Part shown: piece after piece, positions 7,454-14,211 of the stretch
Position numbering within the stretch: the stretch's first letter is position 1
Layout: each line of letters opens with the position of its first letter
Source of the DNA: an uncultured Senegalimassilia sp.
GTDB taxonomy: Bacteria > Actinomycetota > Coriobacteriia > Coriobacteriales > Eggerthellaceae
Direction: 5' to 3'
DNA: 17,559 nucleotides
Assembly (NCBI RefSeq): GCF_934632265.1
Contig: NZ_CAKTYH010000031.1
Span: 1-17,559, forward strand
The notes under the pieces: model-generated
The model's database searches: none
Told to the model about the DNA's origin: nothing
What the model saw: only the letters and a program-made list of their open reading frames with translations
Position numbers and translations under genes: made by a program

Positions 7454-8452
7454 ATGATGAGACCCATGATGAGAAAGGTTGCGTTCGGGGTGCCGGCCGT
7501 CGCGTTGTCGGCGGCGCTTGCGTGCACGATGGCCGGCTGCGGCGGCACCGAGGGCGGCCAGGGCGGCTCGGGCGACAACGCGCTCGCAGGTCAGACGGTT
7601 AACGGCGTGCAGACCGCCGAGGTCGCGGGCTTCACCATCGAGTCCGTCGGCGATGGCTCGTACTATCGCGGCGCCGCCGAGCGGCAGGACGGCTTCTGGC
7701 TGCGCGTGAAGATCACGAACAACAACGAGTCCGCAAAGGCGCCTTCCGCGTTCAGCGCGCGTGCCGCCGTCGGCACCTTCGACGCGGGCGACGCGGTGTT
7801 CGACGCCTCGGGCGACCAGAGGCTCAACGCCGACACCAAGACGCAGGCCGTGGAGCTGGGCGAAGGCGCGCAAATGGACGCCAACACCAAGATCGAGCCT
7901 GGTCAGAGCGTCGAGTTCATCTACTTCTGGACCACCAAGGACAACTACTACGGCCCGATCACCGTGGAGTTCGACAGCTCCTCGTCCAGCGATTCCAACC
8001 CCGCCGCGATGCACTTCGACACCACCGGGCGCGAAAGCGACGAGTACAAGGCGGCTCGCGAGGCGGCGGAGGCCATCGAGGCGCAGGGCGGCATCGACTT
8101 CCCGTCGTACAGCATCATCCCTGCTGACGGCTGGAAGCTCGGCGACCGCATCGACGAGAAGTACGAGGGCTGCGACTTCAAGCGCGGCGACGAGGCCATC
8201 TCCTCCATCGACATGCGCACGTTCAAAACCTCCCCGATGATGGAAGCGGAGGCCAGGCAGGGCTCCAAGAAGAAAGGCGTGATCGACGAGGTCGAGGTCA
8301 ACGGCACCACGTGGGTGCGTTACACCTCGGAAGCCGGCGCCATATCGCTGTTCGTCGAGGCGCCGTCCGGCAAGACGGTCTCGATGGTCATCGGCTCCAA
8401 GTTGACCTGGGACGATGCGCTTCCCATGGTGCAGAACGTGGTGCTGAAGTAG
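7454..8452 (+). CDS. Secreted lipoprotein, tandem paralogue 1
   Basis: This 332-residue protein starts at the ATG at 7454, with AAGGGAG about 8 nt upstream; ATGs at 7433 and 7448 are in frame but worse placed. The signal peptide is VAFGVPAVALSAALACTMAGC, with lipobox MAGC, so the mature protein would be lipid-anchored outside the membrane. A Gly/Ser-rich linker follows (GGTEGGQGGSGD). The N-terminal domain has FWLRVKITNNN and YFWTTKDNYYGPITV, which resemble the Ig-like pattern of DUF4352/DUF5067-type lipoproteins. The C-terminal domain (from about residue 200) has VNGTTWVRYTSEAG, of PsbP/DcrB-like character. Both domain suggestions are tentative and no function is known. It is closely related to the following gene. 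Confidence 0.88.
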   Translation: MMRPMMRKVAFGVPAVALSAALACTMAGCGGTEGGQGGSGDNALAGQTVNGVQTAEVAGFTIESVGDGSYYRGAAERQDGFWLRVKITNNNESAKAPSAFSARAAVGTFDAGDAVFDASGDQRLNADTKTQAVELGEGAQMDANTKIEPGQSVEFIYFWTTKDNYYGPITVEFDSSSSSDSNPAAMHFDTTGRESDEYKAAREAAEAIEAQGGIDFPSYSIIPADGWKLGDRIDEKYEGCDFKRGDEAISSIDMRTFKTSPMMEAEARQGSKKKGVIDEVEVNGTTWVRYTSEAGAISLFVEAPSGKTVSMVIGSKLTWDDALPMVQNVVLK

Positions 8453-8456
8453 GGAA

Positions 8457-8519
8457 GCGGGCCGCGCGGGGCGCCGGGCGATGCGCCGCGCGGCTCGGCT
8501 GCGGCGGCCCGCGCGTTTT
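8457..8519 (+). terminator. Rho-independent terminator after lipoprotein 1
   Basis: The outer arms GCGGGCC (8457-8463) and GGCCCGC (8506-8512) enclose an inner hairpin (GCCGCGCGG with a CCGCGCGGC arm). TTTT follows at 8516-8519. It lies 5 nt after the stop codon. Confidence 0.6.
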
Positions 8520-8714
8520 GGCCGCGGGGTGGCTTGTGCGCCTGGCATTTGGGCCGCAGGTCGCTTCGCGGCAGGCCTGTCGCGCGGCATACTCTTCTCA
8601 AGGGCCAAGGTCGGGGCCGGGTGCTTCGGGCTTTGGCGTTTCGAAACCTGACGTCGCGGTGGTCGCCGGGGAGGAGGCGGCTTGCGCAACGGGAAGCGAA
8701 AGGGAGTGGTGAAC

Positions 8715-9701
8715 ATGGTGAAACCCGTAGTGAAGAAGGTAATGATGGGCGTGCCCGCCGTCGCGTTGTCCGCGGCGCTTGCGTGCACGATGGCCGGCTG
8801 CGGCGGCACCGAAGGCGGCCAGGGCGGCTCGGGCGACGGCACGGCCGCAACGCAGGCCGCGTACCAGTCCCAGTCGATCGACGTCGAGGGCTTCACCGTC
8901 GAATCGTTGACCGACGGCACGTACTACCGCGGCGACGTCTACAAGGCGGACGGCTTCTGGCTGCGCGTGAAGATCACGAACAACAACGACAAGCCCATGA
9001 AGCGCTTCAGCTTCATCACCACCGGCGCCCCCGGCGGCTATGAGGCCGGCGACCCGGTGTTCGACTCGCACGACACGCTGAGCTACGACATCAAGAACCC
9101 GCCCGCCGAGCTGTGCGAAGGCGCGGAAACGGACGGCGACCCCGAAATCCAGCCTGGTGAGAGCATCGAATGGGTCTACTTCTGGACCACCAAGGACAAC
9201 TACTACGGTCCGATCACCGTTCAGTTCGACAAGAACGCCACGGGCGGCACCGACCCGCGCACCATGCGCTTCGACACCACCGGCAAGGAAACCGACGGCT
9301 ACAAGGCCGCGGTCGAGGCCGCCGAGGCCATCAAGGCGCAGGGCGGCGTCGACTACGCTGCGTATAGCGTGAAGGCCGCTGACGGCTGGTCGCTCGTCGA
9401 GACCAAGGAGAAGAGCAGCGACGCCACGTTCAACCCCGAGGGCTCCACGAAGCGTTTCAGCACCAGCACGTGCTCGCGCGCTCCGCAGAAGGAAGCCGAG
9501 GCGCTGCAGGGCAACTTCGGCGGCAAGGGCGAGATCGACGAGGTGGACATCAACGGCGCCACCTGGACGCGCTACACCCAGACCGGCACGTACTACATGT
9601 TCACCGTGGCCCCGTGCGGCACCACGGTCCGCATGTTCATCGACAGCGGCATCACCTGGGAAGATGCCATGCCCATGATGCAGAACGTGACCTTGAAGTA
9701 G
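8715..9701 (+). CDS. Secreted lipoprotein, tandem paralogue 2
   Basis: This 328-residue paralogue of the preceding gene starts at the ATG at 8715, with AAGGGAG 8 nt upstream; an in-frame TTG at 8682 lacks support. The signal peptide and linker are nearly identical to paralogue 1, including PAVALSAALACTMAGCGG (about residues 13-30). FWLRVKITNNN and YFWTTKDNYYGPITV are also shared. The two proteins diverge mainly in loops and in the C-terminal domain, where this one has NGATWTRYTQTGTYYMF. An external, membrane-anchored ligand-binding role is possible but not shown. It has its own upstream region and a strong terminator, so the paralogues are probably separate transcription units. Confidence 0.88.
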   Translation: MVKPVVKKVMMGVPAVALSAALACTMAGCGGTEGGQGGSGDGTAATQAAYQSQSIDVEGFTVESLTDGTYYRGDVYKADGFWLRVKITNNNDKPMKRFSFITTGAPGGYEAGDPVFDSHDTLSYDIKNPPAELCEGAETDGDPEIQPGESIEWVYFWTTKDNYYGPITVQFDKNATGGTDPRTMRFDTTGKETDGYKAAVEAAEAIKAQGGVDYAAYSVKAADGWSLVETKEKSSDATFNPEGSTKRFSTSTCSRAPQKEAEALQGNFGGKGEIDEVDINGATWTRYTQTGTYYMFTVAPCGTTVRMFIDSGITWEDAMPMMQNVTLK

Positions 9702-9733
9702 CTTTTCCGCCCGCTTCGGGCGGGATTCCCTCG

Positions 9734-9768
9734 AAACGGCCGGGACGCATTGCGCGCCCGGCCGTTTT
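9734..9768 (+). terminator. Strong rho-independent terminator after lipoprotein 2
   Basis: Perfect 11-bp arms AAACGGCCGGG (9734-9744) and CCCGGCCGTTT (9757-9767) enclose a 12-nt loop and end in TTTT. Another GC-rich hairpin, CCGCCCG-CTT-CGGGCGG, lies just before it at 9707-9723. Confidence 0.85.
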
Positions 9769-9784
9769 GCGTTCGGGCGCGTTT

Positions 9785-9829
9785 CCGGACACTTCGGGGA
9801 CACTCGGGGACGTGGCATTAACTGTCCGG
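9785..9829 (+). repeat. Palindromic dispersed repeat, copy 1
   Basis: It begins CCGGACACTTCGGGGAC and ends with a TGTCCGG arm, so the ends are inverted repeats. Compared with the other copies it carries an extra 10 nt, ACTCGGGGAC, repeating the preceding bases. It starts 16 nt after the terminator T-tract. Confidence 0.65.
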
Positions 9830-9869
9830 GTTCTGCCCCTGCGGCCCATTGCATCTCCTGGCCCCGATT

Positions 9870-9904
9870 CCTGACACATAGTGCTACGCCCCCGAAGCGT
9901 CCGC
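9870..9904 (-). repeat. Palindromic dispersed repeat, copy 2 (inverted)
   Basis: Read on the minus strand this is a degenerate copy: GCGGACGCTTCGGGGGCG, then TAGCACTATGTGTCAGG. It faces copy 1 with 40 nt between them, so the pair itself forms a larger inverted repeat. Confidence 0.6.
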
Positions 9905-9935
9905 CCGCCCTTATAGAACAGGTAACGCTACTGTA

Positions 9936-9974
9936 GGGTTTTGCGTAATCGGGTTAGTATGGTTCCCAAAACCC
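9936..9974. promoter_or_regulatory. Inverted repeat upstream of the TetR gene, candidate operator
   Basis: The arms are GGGTTTTG (9936-9943) and CAAAACCC (9967-9974), with a 23-nt gap containing TTAGTAT (possible -10). It lies 45-83 nt before the regulator start and could be an autoregulatory site. The gap is long for a simple TetR operator. Confidence 0.35.
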
Positions 9975-10018
9975 ATCCGGTTTGCAGGTGCGATGGTTCG
10001 ATTGCGAGGGGGAGCCGT

Positions 10019-10591
10019 ATGGCTCAGAGCATTGTTTCCCGGGAAGAGTTGTTGGAGAACGCGTATCAGATCGCGGAGAATAACGGGGTGTCGGCGCTTT
10101 CGGTGCGCGGCCTTGCCAACGCCACGGGCGTCAGCGTGGGGACGGTGTACCGCCATTTCTCGGCGAAGGACGAGCTGACCACCGCCACCATCCAGCTGTA
10201 CTTCAAGCACGCGTTCTACGAGCGCTTCTGCCACATTGACCCACAGGTCGGGTTCGTCGACTACTGCCGGGAGATGCACGCGAGCATGCGCGAGGTCACC
10301 ACGCACTTCCGCGAATGCTGGCTGCGCGGTATCGACGCGCTTCCCGCCGTCGAGAAGGCCGCCGCGCGCCTGCGCGAGTCCCAGCAGATCGAGCACATCC
10401 TCCACGGCCTCATGCAGATCTACGAGCACGACACCCGAATCTCGGCCGATTTGCCCGACGGGTTCGATGCAGAAAGCGTGTGCAGGTTCGTCATCGAGAA
10501 CGTCATGGGTAGCCTGCATCATCAAAACGGCGACTGCAAAGTGCTGTTTGGCCTGCTAGAACGCACGTTGTACGCAAACCACGCGCAGTAG
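10019..10591 (+). CDS. TetR/AcrR-family transcriptional regulator
   Basis: This 190-residue one-component repressor starts at the ATG at 10019, preceded by GAGGGGGAG; the frame extends 26 codons upstream without a start signal. The TetR DNA-binding domain spans about 7-53: SREELLENAYQIAENNGVSA, then the helix-turn-helix LANATGVSVGTVYRHFSAKDEL. The rest is a helical ligand-binding/dimerisation domain that cannot be assigned to a ligand. It is followed in the same direction by the HsmA-family membrane gene, with a 24-bp palindrome between them. The likely role is ligand-relieved repression of that gene and of itself, which is inference from context. Confidence 0.93.
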   Translation: MAQSIVSREELLENAYQIAENNGVSALSVRGLANATGVSVGTVYRHFSAKDELTTATIQLYFKHAFYERFCHIDPQVGFVDYCREMHASMREVTTHFRECWLRGIDALPAVEKAAARLRESQQIEHILHGLMQIYEHDTRISADLPDGFDAESVCRFVIENVMGSLHHQNGDCKVLFGLLERTLYANHAQ

Positions 10592-10601
10592 CGCGCGGAA
10601 A

Positions 10602-10625
10602 TGAACATCATGCCTTTGATGTTCA
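10602..10625. promoter_or_regulatory. Palindrome between tetR and hsmA-like gene, likely TetR operator
   Basis: Perfect 8-bp arms TGAACATC (10602-10609) and GATGTTCA (10618-10625) are separated by ATGCCTTT. It overlaps possible -35 sequences (TTGATG, TTCACA) for the downstream gene, with AT-rich CAATATGAA about 17-20 nt further on. Its size, symmetry and position suit a TetR-family binding site. No T-tract follows, so it is not a terminator. Confidence 0.5.
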
Positions 10626-10712
10626 CACGGCCGGACCTCAATATGAATGGTGTCAAAGCGAATGCGCCATCGGGCGCAGCCCGCAAACCCACTCGATTTT
10701 GGAGGTCTGAAC

Positions 10713-11192
10713 ATGAGTCCCATGCTTGCAACCGCTTCCGCCGTCATCTCCCTCGCGCTGGTCGCCTACACCATCGGCGTGTTCTCCGAGCGCCGCTCGG
10801 GCGAGCTTAAGCGCTCCCACCTGGCGTTTTTCTGGCTCGGCCTGATCTGCGACTCCACGGGCACCGGCCTGATGTCCATCATGGCGCAGAACAGCGGCGG
10901 CGCCATGTCCCCGCTGCATCCGGTCACCGGTTTCCTGGCCATCGCGCTCATGCTGTTCCACGCCGCCTGGGCCACCTACGTCGTCTTCCGCGGCAACGAG
11001 AAGACGCGCCGCGGCTTCCACACGCTTAGCATCGTCGTGTGGCTGGTATGGCTGGTCCCGTACTTCGTCGGCATGCTCATCGGCATCCCTGCGTTCCATG
11101 TTTCCGACCCCGTCGCCCTTGCCGCCGCTGCCGGCGTGGTAGCCGTCCTGGCCCTGGCGCTGCTGCTCACCTCGAAGCGCTCCCACGCGTAG
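10713..11192 (+). CDS. HsmA family membrane protein (TIGR03987-like)
   Basis: This 159-residue integral membrane protein has about five hydrophobic helices: residues 4-22, then around HLAFFWLGLICDSTGTGLM, GFLAIALMLFHAAWATYVVF, SIVVWLVWLVPYFVGMLIG and the Ala/Val/Leu-rich C-terminal helix. It starts at the ATG at 10713, with GGAGG 7 nt upstream. The short length, the DSTGTGLM segment after the second helix and the FHAAWA segment match the HsmA/TIGR03987 family, whose biochemical role is not established. It follows a TetR regulator and a palindromic candidate operator, as exporter or stress membrane genes often do. A strong terminator follows, so this is the end of the unit. Confidence 0.85.
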   Translation: MSPMLATASAVISLALVAYTIGVFSERRSGELKRSHLAFFWLGLICDSTGTGLMSIMAQNSGGAMSPLHPVTGFLAIALMLFHAAWATYVVFRGNEKTRRGFHTLSIVVWLVWLVPYFVGMLIGIPAFHVSDPVALAAAAGVVAVLALALLLTSKRSHA

Positions 11193-11246
11193 GGGTTGGG
11201 TTTTCGCGTCGAGTCCTCACGGGCTCGCTTCTGAAACTTTTGCCGC

Positions 11247-11303
11247 AAAAGCCGCCGTCCGATCGGCATGCGCGAATCGCGCACCGGTCGGCCGGCGGCT
11301 TTT
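11247..11303 (+). terminator. Rho-independent terminator after the HsmA-family gene
   Basis: AAAAGCCGCCG (from 11247) pairs with CGGCGGCTTTT (to 11303), with further pairing inside (CCGA with TCGG). The stem is long and the T-tract is at its 3' edge. Confidence 0.8.
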
Positions 11304-11305
11304 CG

Positions 11306-11335
11306 TTGTCAAAAAGCGAAGCCGTGCGCTATAGT
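11306..11335 (+). promoter_or_regulatory. Sigma-70-type promoter for the winged-helix gene
   Basis: TTGTCA (11306-11311) and TATAGT (11330-11335) are separated by 18 bp; each matches 5 of 6 consensus bases. It directly follows the preceding terminator. It implies a leader of about 355 nt before the next start codon. Confidence 0.6.
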
Positions 11336-11698
11336 TTCGCACGGCGAAAAATACCCAGGCGCAACCGGGGGAGGAGGGGCCTCGGCGATATTCGAGAGGG
11401 GCGTGGCGCTTCGTGTCCTTCTTTCTTTCTGTGGTATCAAGCCGCTAAACAGGGCATGCTGTCTCGCAGCGGGTCGGTGTGCGGATTAGTTGTCAGCCCG
11501 GTGTCATGGATGTTACATTTCGTCACAATACGGCATCAAAAGCGTTACAGCTTGCGTGACGGATGTAATATGTGGGGTACTATGTTGCCCTTATCAAACG
11601 ATTGGCTTGTTGCAAGACGCGCCGGCCTTCGCGCAAGGTGGGCGCGGAGCAAGCCGATGCTGTGGAAACTGGCAAATGGATTGCCGGAAGGAGGATCG
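11336..11698 (+). promoter_or_regulatory. Long leader/control region with inverted repeat and second promoter-like site
   Basis: No supported gene lies in this stretch. An imperfect inverted repeat has outer arms TTACAT (11513-11518) and ATGTAA (11563-11568), and inner arms CGTCAC (11521-11526) and GTGACG (11556-11561). AT-rich boxes TAATAT (11566-11571) and TACTAT (11578-11583) lie at or just past its right arm and could be -10 elements of a nearer promoter. The frame of the downstream gene is open through here, but the coding quality is poor. Confidence 0.4.
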
Positions 11699-12013
11699 AT
11701 GGCGGAACAGGCGGATGGCAACCTTGCTTCCAAGGGGAAGAAAGGGAAGTTGACCAATTCCCAATTGCGCCTGCTCGGTTTCATCGCGTCCTGCGGCGCA
11801 GATGGTTGTTCCGAGACCAAGCAAGCGCTAGCGGGAAAGCTGCAAATCAGCTTGAAAACGGTAGACCGCGCAATTCACCGCTTGCGTGAAGATGGGCTCA
11901 TCGTGTCGCATGCTCGTTTCGGGGAAGACGGCACGCAGCTGAGCAACAACTACGTCGCCGCCGCAATGGACGGCGAAAGCGATCATCTAGACTCGCAAGG
12001 CGAGCAGGAATAG
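11699..12013 (+). CDS. Small winged-helix DNA-binding protein
   Basis: This 104-residue protein starts at the ATG at 11699, with GAAGGAGG 4 nt upstream, a very strong site. After a basic N-terminal tail (KGKKGK) comes a winged-helix domain at about residues 18-92: LTNSQLRLLGFIASCGADG, the recognition region LQISLKTVDRAIHRLREDGL, and a wing IVSHARFGEDG. The short acidic tail is DSQGEQE. It has no effector domain. It stands alone on its strand between the HsmA-family gene and the convergent LuxR gene. The long leader with an inverted repeat suggests autoregulation, which is inference. It could be of the HTH_36/MarR-like type; the target is unknown. Confidence 0.8.
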   Translation: MAEQADGNLASKGKKGKLTNSQLRLLGFIASCGADGCSETKQALAGKLQISLKTVDRAIHRLREDGLIVSHARFGEDGTQLSNNYVAAAMDGESDHLDSQGEQE

Positions 12014-12048
12014 GCCTTTTGAGCCGGCAGGCTCAAAAGGCCTATTCC
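12007..12048. terminator. 19-bp perfect hairpin over the stop codon, between convergent genes
   Basis: The left arm GGAATAGGCCTTTTGAGCC (12007-12025) and right arm (12030-12048) are exact reverse complements with a GGCA loop. The stop codon TAG (12011-12013) lies in the left arm. No T-tract follows on either strand, although AAAA/TTTT lies within the stem. It probably terminates the small regulator transcript and may act in both directions. Confidence 0.65.
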
Positions 12049-12249
12049 TTATCAAGCCTCCGAGGGCATCGGCCCGAACGCGCGCCCCCGAGAGCACAAC
12101 CCCCTTGAAGGAATCGAGCTCCGAGGGCATCAGGCCCCGAAAGCAACAGGCCCCGAGGGCGGCGGGGATGCATGCCGCATGCCGCTTCACCTTAGCCTGT
12201 TGTGATTGGTCGAACTTCGGCGGCTCGCGCATTGCGGGTGCCGCCTGCC
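12049..12249. other. Intergenic region with short direct repeats
   Basis: CTCCGAGGGCATC occurs near 12058 and again near 12120, each followed by a GGCCC(C)GAA variant. Related GGCCCCGA units continue to about 12160. Near 12219-12245 GGCGGC and GCCGCC form a hairpin just after the LuxR stop, without a T-tract. No coding potential was seen. Confidence 0.45.
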
Positions 12250-13848
12250 CTACTTCCCGAAGAATGCGCGGGTGAGGCCGGCTCGGGTTTGCGTGTCGGT
12301 CTTGCTGTAGATGTTGGTCAGGTGGCGCTGCACCATGCGCAGCGAAATGCCCAGGTCATCGGCCACTTGCTTGAGCGGGCGCTCGTCGGCGGTCACGGCG
12401 CGCAGCACCTCTTCCTCGCGCGGGGTCAGGCCGCTTCGGCTGATGAACTCGGCCTGCATCTCTTCCAAGGTCGGCGCGGCCGCGGCGGCAAGGCCTGCCT
12501 TGATGGCCTCGCGTTCCCCGACCGTCGACGGCAGGCGGAACAGCCCGGCACCCACGAATGCAACGCTGACCAGCACGAACAGGATCAGCGACGCAATCAT
12601 CACCGCCGCAATGCCCGATTGCGTCAGCGCCATGGAGGCCCCCGACACGGTGAACGCGCACAGGTTGTTGGCGGCGCGCCCCATGCCTGCCCACAGTTGC
12701 GGCGTGCGCATGCGCGGCGCCAGCTGCAAGAACGTGGTGGTGAAGAACGTGACGAAGAATCCGGAGCTCAGATAGAACACGATCAGCCCGATCACGGGGC
12801 TGGCTCCGGCTTCCACGGCCAGGATCGATATGGTGGACAGCACCGTGACCGCGAACATGACGAAGCCCATGTAGCGGCGTTCGCGGATGTCGAACAGCAC
12901 GCCGGCGACAAGGCCGCTCGCCGCAAGGAACAGGCGCGGCCACGTCTCTACCGAGATCGAGCCCTGTGCGTTTGCAAGGGTAACCACGTTGTCCAACGTG
13001 GAGAACATGCAGGCCAGCAGCACCACAAGCGCAAGAAGCCAAACAGCACGCATGCCGGTTTTTGCGCCGTCTGGGGCGGTTTGCTGCGAGGAGCCGGCGC
13101 CCGCCTGGCCGAGGTGGTCCGCCTGTTTCGGGAGGCCGGTGCTCGTCTCCTCTATTCGGTCCGTCTGCTCCGGGCGGGCCTTCTTCAGCTGCGTCACCAG
13201 TCTCGAGCGGGTCGCTTGCTCTTGCTGGATCATTTGCCCTGACGACTTCGACGCCACTGCTCCGCCAGCTTGTTTGCAAGTGACCCTATCTCCATTTTGA
13301 CCTGCGGTTTCGCAACCTCGTTCCCCAGCTGCCGCAAGCACGGCAAGCGCGGCGACGCCTATGCACAGCACGGCCGCATTCGCCATGCCTGCAGGCACGA
13401 ACTGGTTGCTGAAAAACTGCAGCAGGATGCCGGCGGCGTAAGCCGCGCCGGCTCCCTTGGCAAGCGACGGGCTGTCCTCGAAGGCGCGCGCCATGCTCCA
13501 ATGTGCTTCCGCGCCAAGGCTTCCCAGCAGGAAGAACGCGATGCAGCCTGCAATTTGCATGGCAAACGCGTTCTCCGTCAGAGCGATCGCGACCAGGGCT
13601 GCAATCGCCCCAACTGCCTCGACTGCGCGTAGCGCGCGTCGCCCCCCGGCCACCTTCGCGATCAGCGCATAAGCCAGAAAGCCGACGACGCTTGCGCCAA
13701 GGATCATCGCCTGCGCGCTCACAACCCCTTCGGCGCTGACAAGCAAGCCGATTCGGCTGTCGAAGAAAAACTCGCTTCCCAAGAATGCGAACGTGAACAG
13801 CGCCAGCGCGGAAAGCGATTGAAGGGATTGTTTGTCGACCGAGAACAC
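12250..13848 (-). CDS. LuxR-family regulator with 12-TM transporter-like N-terminal domain
   Basis: This 532-residue protein has twelve hydrophobic helices: six before and six after a hydrophilic loop of about 90 residues (around 175-265), rich in Gln, Glu, Ser and Lys. A C-terminal LuxR helix-turn-helix follows (about 470-532: LTPREEEVLRAVTADERPLK, then DLGISLRMVQRHLTNIYSKT). This membrane-sensor architecture is abundant in Eggerthellaceae, where such regulators often sit beside substrate-specific metabolic operons. The chosen start is the GTG at 13848, with AAGGAG 4 nt upstream. A TTG at 13896 would add 16 residues but has no ribosome binding site. The target may be the flavodoxin or the transporter/ligase operon upstream; this is inferred from position only. 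Confidence 0.9.
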   Translation of the reverse strand: MFSVDKQSLQSLSALALFTFAFLGSEFFFDSRIGLLVSAEGVVSAQAMILGASVVGFLAYALIAKVAGGRRALRAVEAVGAIAALVAIALTENAFAMQIAGCIAFFLLGSLGAEAHWSMARAFEDSPSLAKGAGAAYAAGILLQFFSNQFVPAGMANAAVLCIGVAALAVLAAAGERGCETAGQNGDRVTCKQAGGAVASKSSGQMIQQEQATRSRLVTQLKKARPEQTDRIEETSTGLPKQADHLGQAGAGSSQQTAPDGAKTGMRAVWLLALVVLLACMFSTLDNVVTLANAQGSISVETWPRLFLAASGLVAGVLFDIRERRYMGFVMFAVTVLSTISILAVEAGASPVIGLIVFYLSSGFFVTFFTTTFLQLAPRMRTPQLWAGMGRAANNLCAFTVSGASMALTQSGIAAVMIASLILFVLVSVAFVGAGLFRLPSTVGEREAIKAGLAAAAAPTLEEMQAEFISRSGLTPREEEVLRAVTADERPLKQVADDLGISLRMVQRHLTNIYSKTDTQTRAGLTRAFFGK

Positions 13849-14149
13849 GGCGCTCCTTGCTGTGCGAATGATTGAACCTGCAATCGATTCTACCAATGCT
13901 CATGTAGCGCGCAGGTAAAAAGTTACAAGCGGCTCGCATTTGCTGCACGAGGGCAGGGAGGGGTCCCAGTGTACGGGAGAGCGTTCGGCTGATTTAGAGT
14001 GAGAGCGTGGAAGGACCTCTTGGCCGTCAGCGCGCAAAGAGGGGCCTATCGGACTATATTCGTCGGACGAGGTGGTTTTGCGGCATCGCGGAAAGGATCG
14101 GCTTGCTCGATTTTCTCAATCGCAAGCAACCGCATCGCGATACAGTCTC
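13849..14149. other. Intergenic stretch with hairpins, upstream of the LuxR gene
   Basis: No gene is supported. CCTCTT (about 14016-14021) can pair with AAGAGG (14037-14042). GCTTGC-TC-GATT pairs with AATCGCAAGC (about 14101-14128). TATATT at 14055-14060 reads as a plus-strand -10 box, but no -35 is visible. CCGCATC (14130-14136) could pair with GATGCGG (14164-14170) in competition with the next hairpin. Confidence 0.4.
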
Positions 14150-14197
14150 GCGCTAAGCGAGCTGATGCGGTTTCAGCTGCATCAGCTCGCTTAGCGC
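14150..14197. terminator. 19-bp perfect hairpin 3' of the flavodoxin gene
   Basis: The arms GCGCTAAGCGAGCTGATGC (14150-14168) and its exact complement (14179-14197) enclose a 10-nt loop. It lies 15 nt after the flavodoxin stop and probably ends that transcript. No T-tract follows on the minus strand; on the plus strand a TTGGTTTT stretch follows. Confidence 0.55.
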
Positions 14198-14211
14198 TCG
14201 ATTGGTTTTCG

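Noticed and set aside
6389..8452. A 687-codon plus-strand frame joining the recQ antisense to lipoprotein 1
   Set aside because: Its first part is opposite recQ and its middle crosses the recQ promoter. Only the last 332 codons have a signal peptide, ribosome binding site and coding quality.
7118..9854. Long minus-strand frames opposite the lipoproteins (600 and 418 codons)
   Set aside because: They are composition shadows: Arg/Ala/His/Val-rich translations with no start signals, opposite genes with clear lipoprotein features.
12056..12165. CRISPR-like repeat array
   Set aside because: Repeat units are short, few and imperfect, with no regular spacers and no cas genes.
12202..13242. A 346-codon plus-strand frame opposite the LuxR gene
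   Set aside because: Low-complexity translation and no ribosome binding site. The minus strand has 12 membrane helices and a LuxR HTH.
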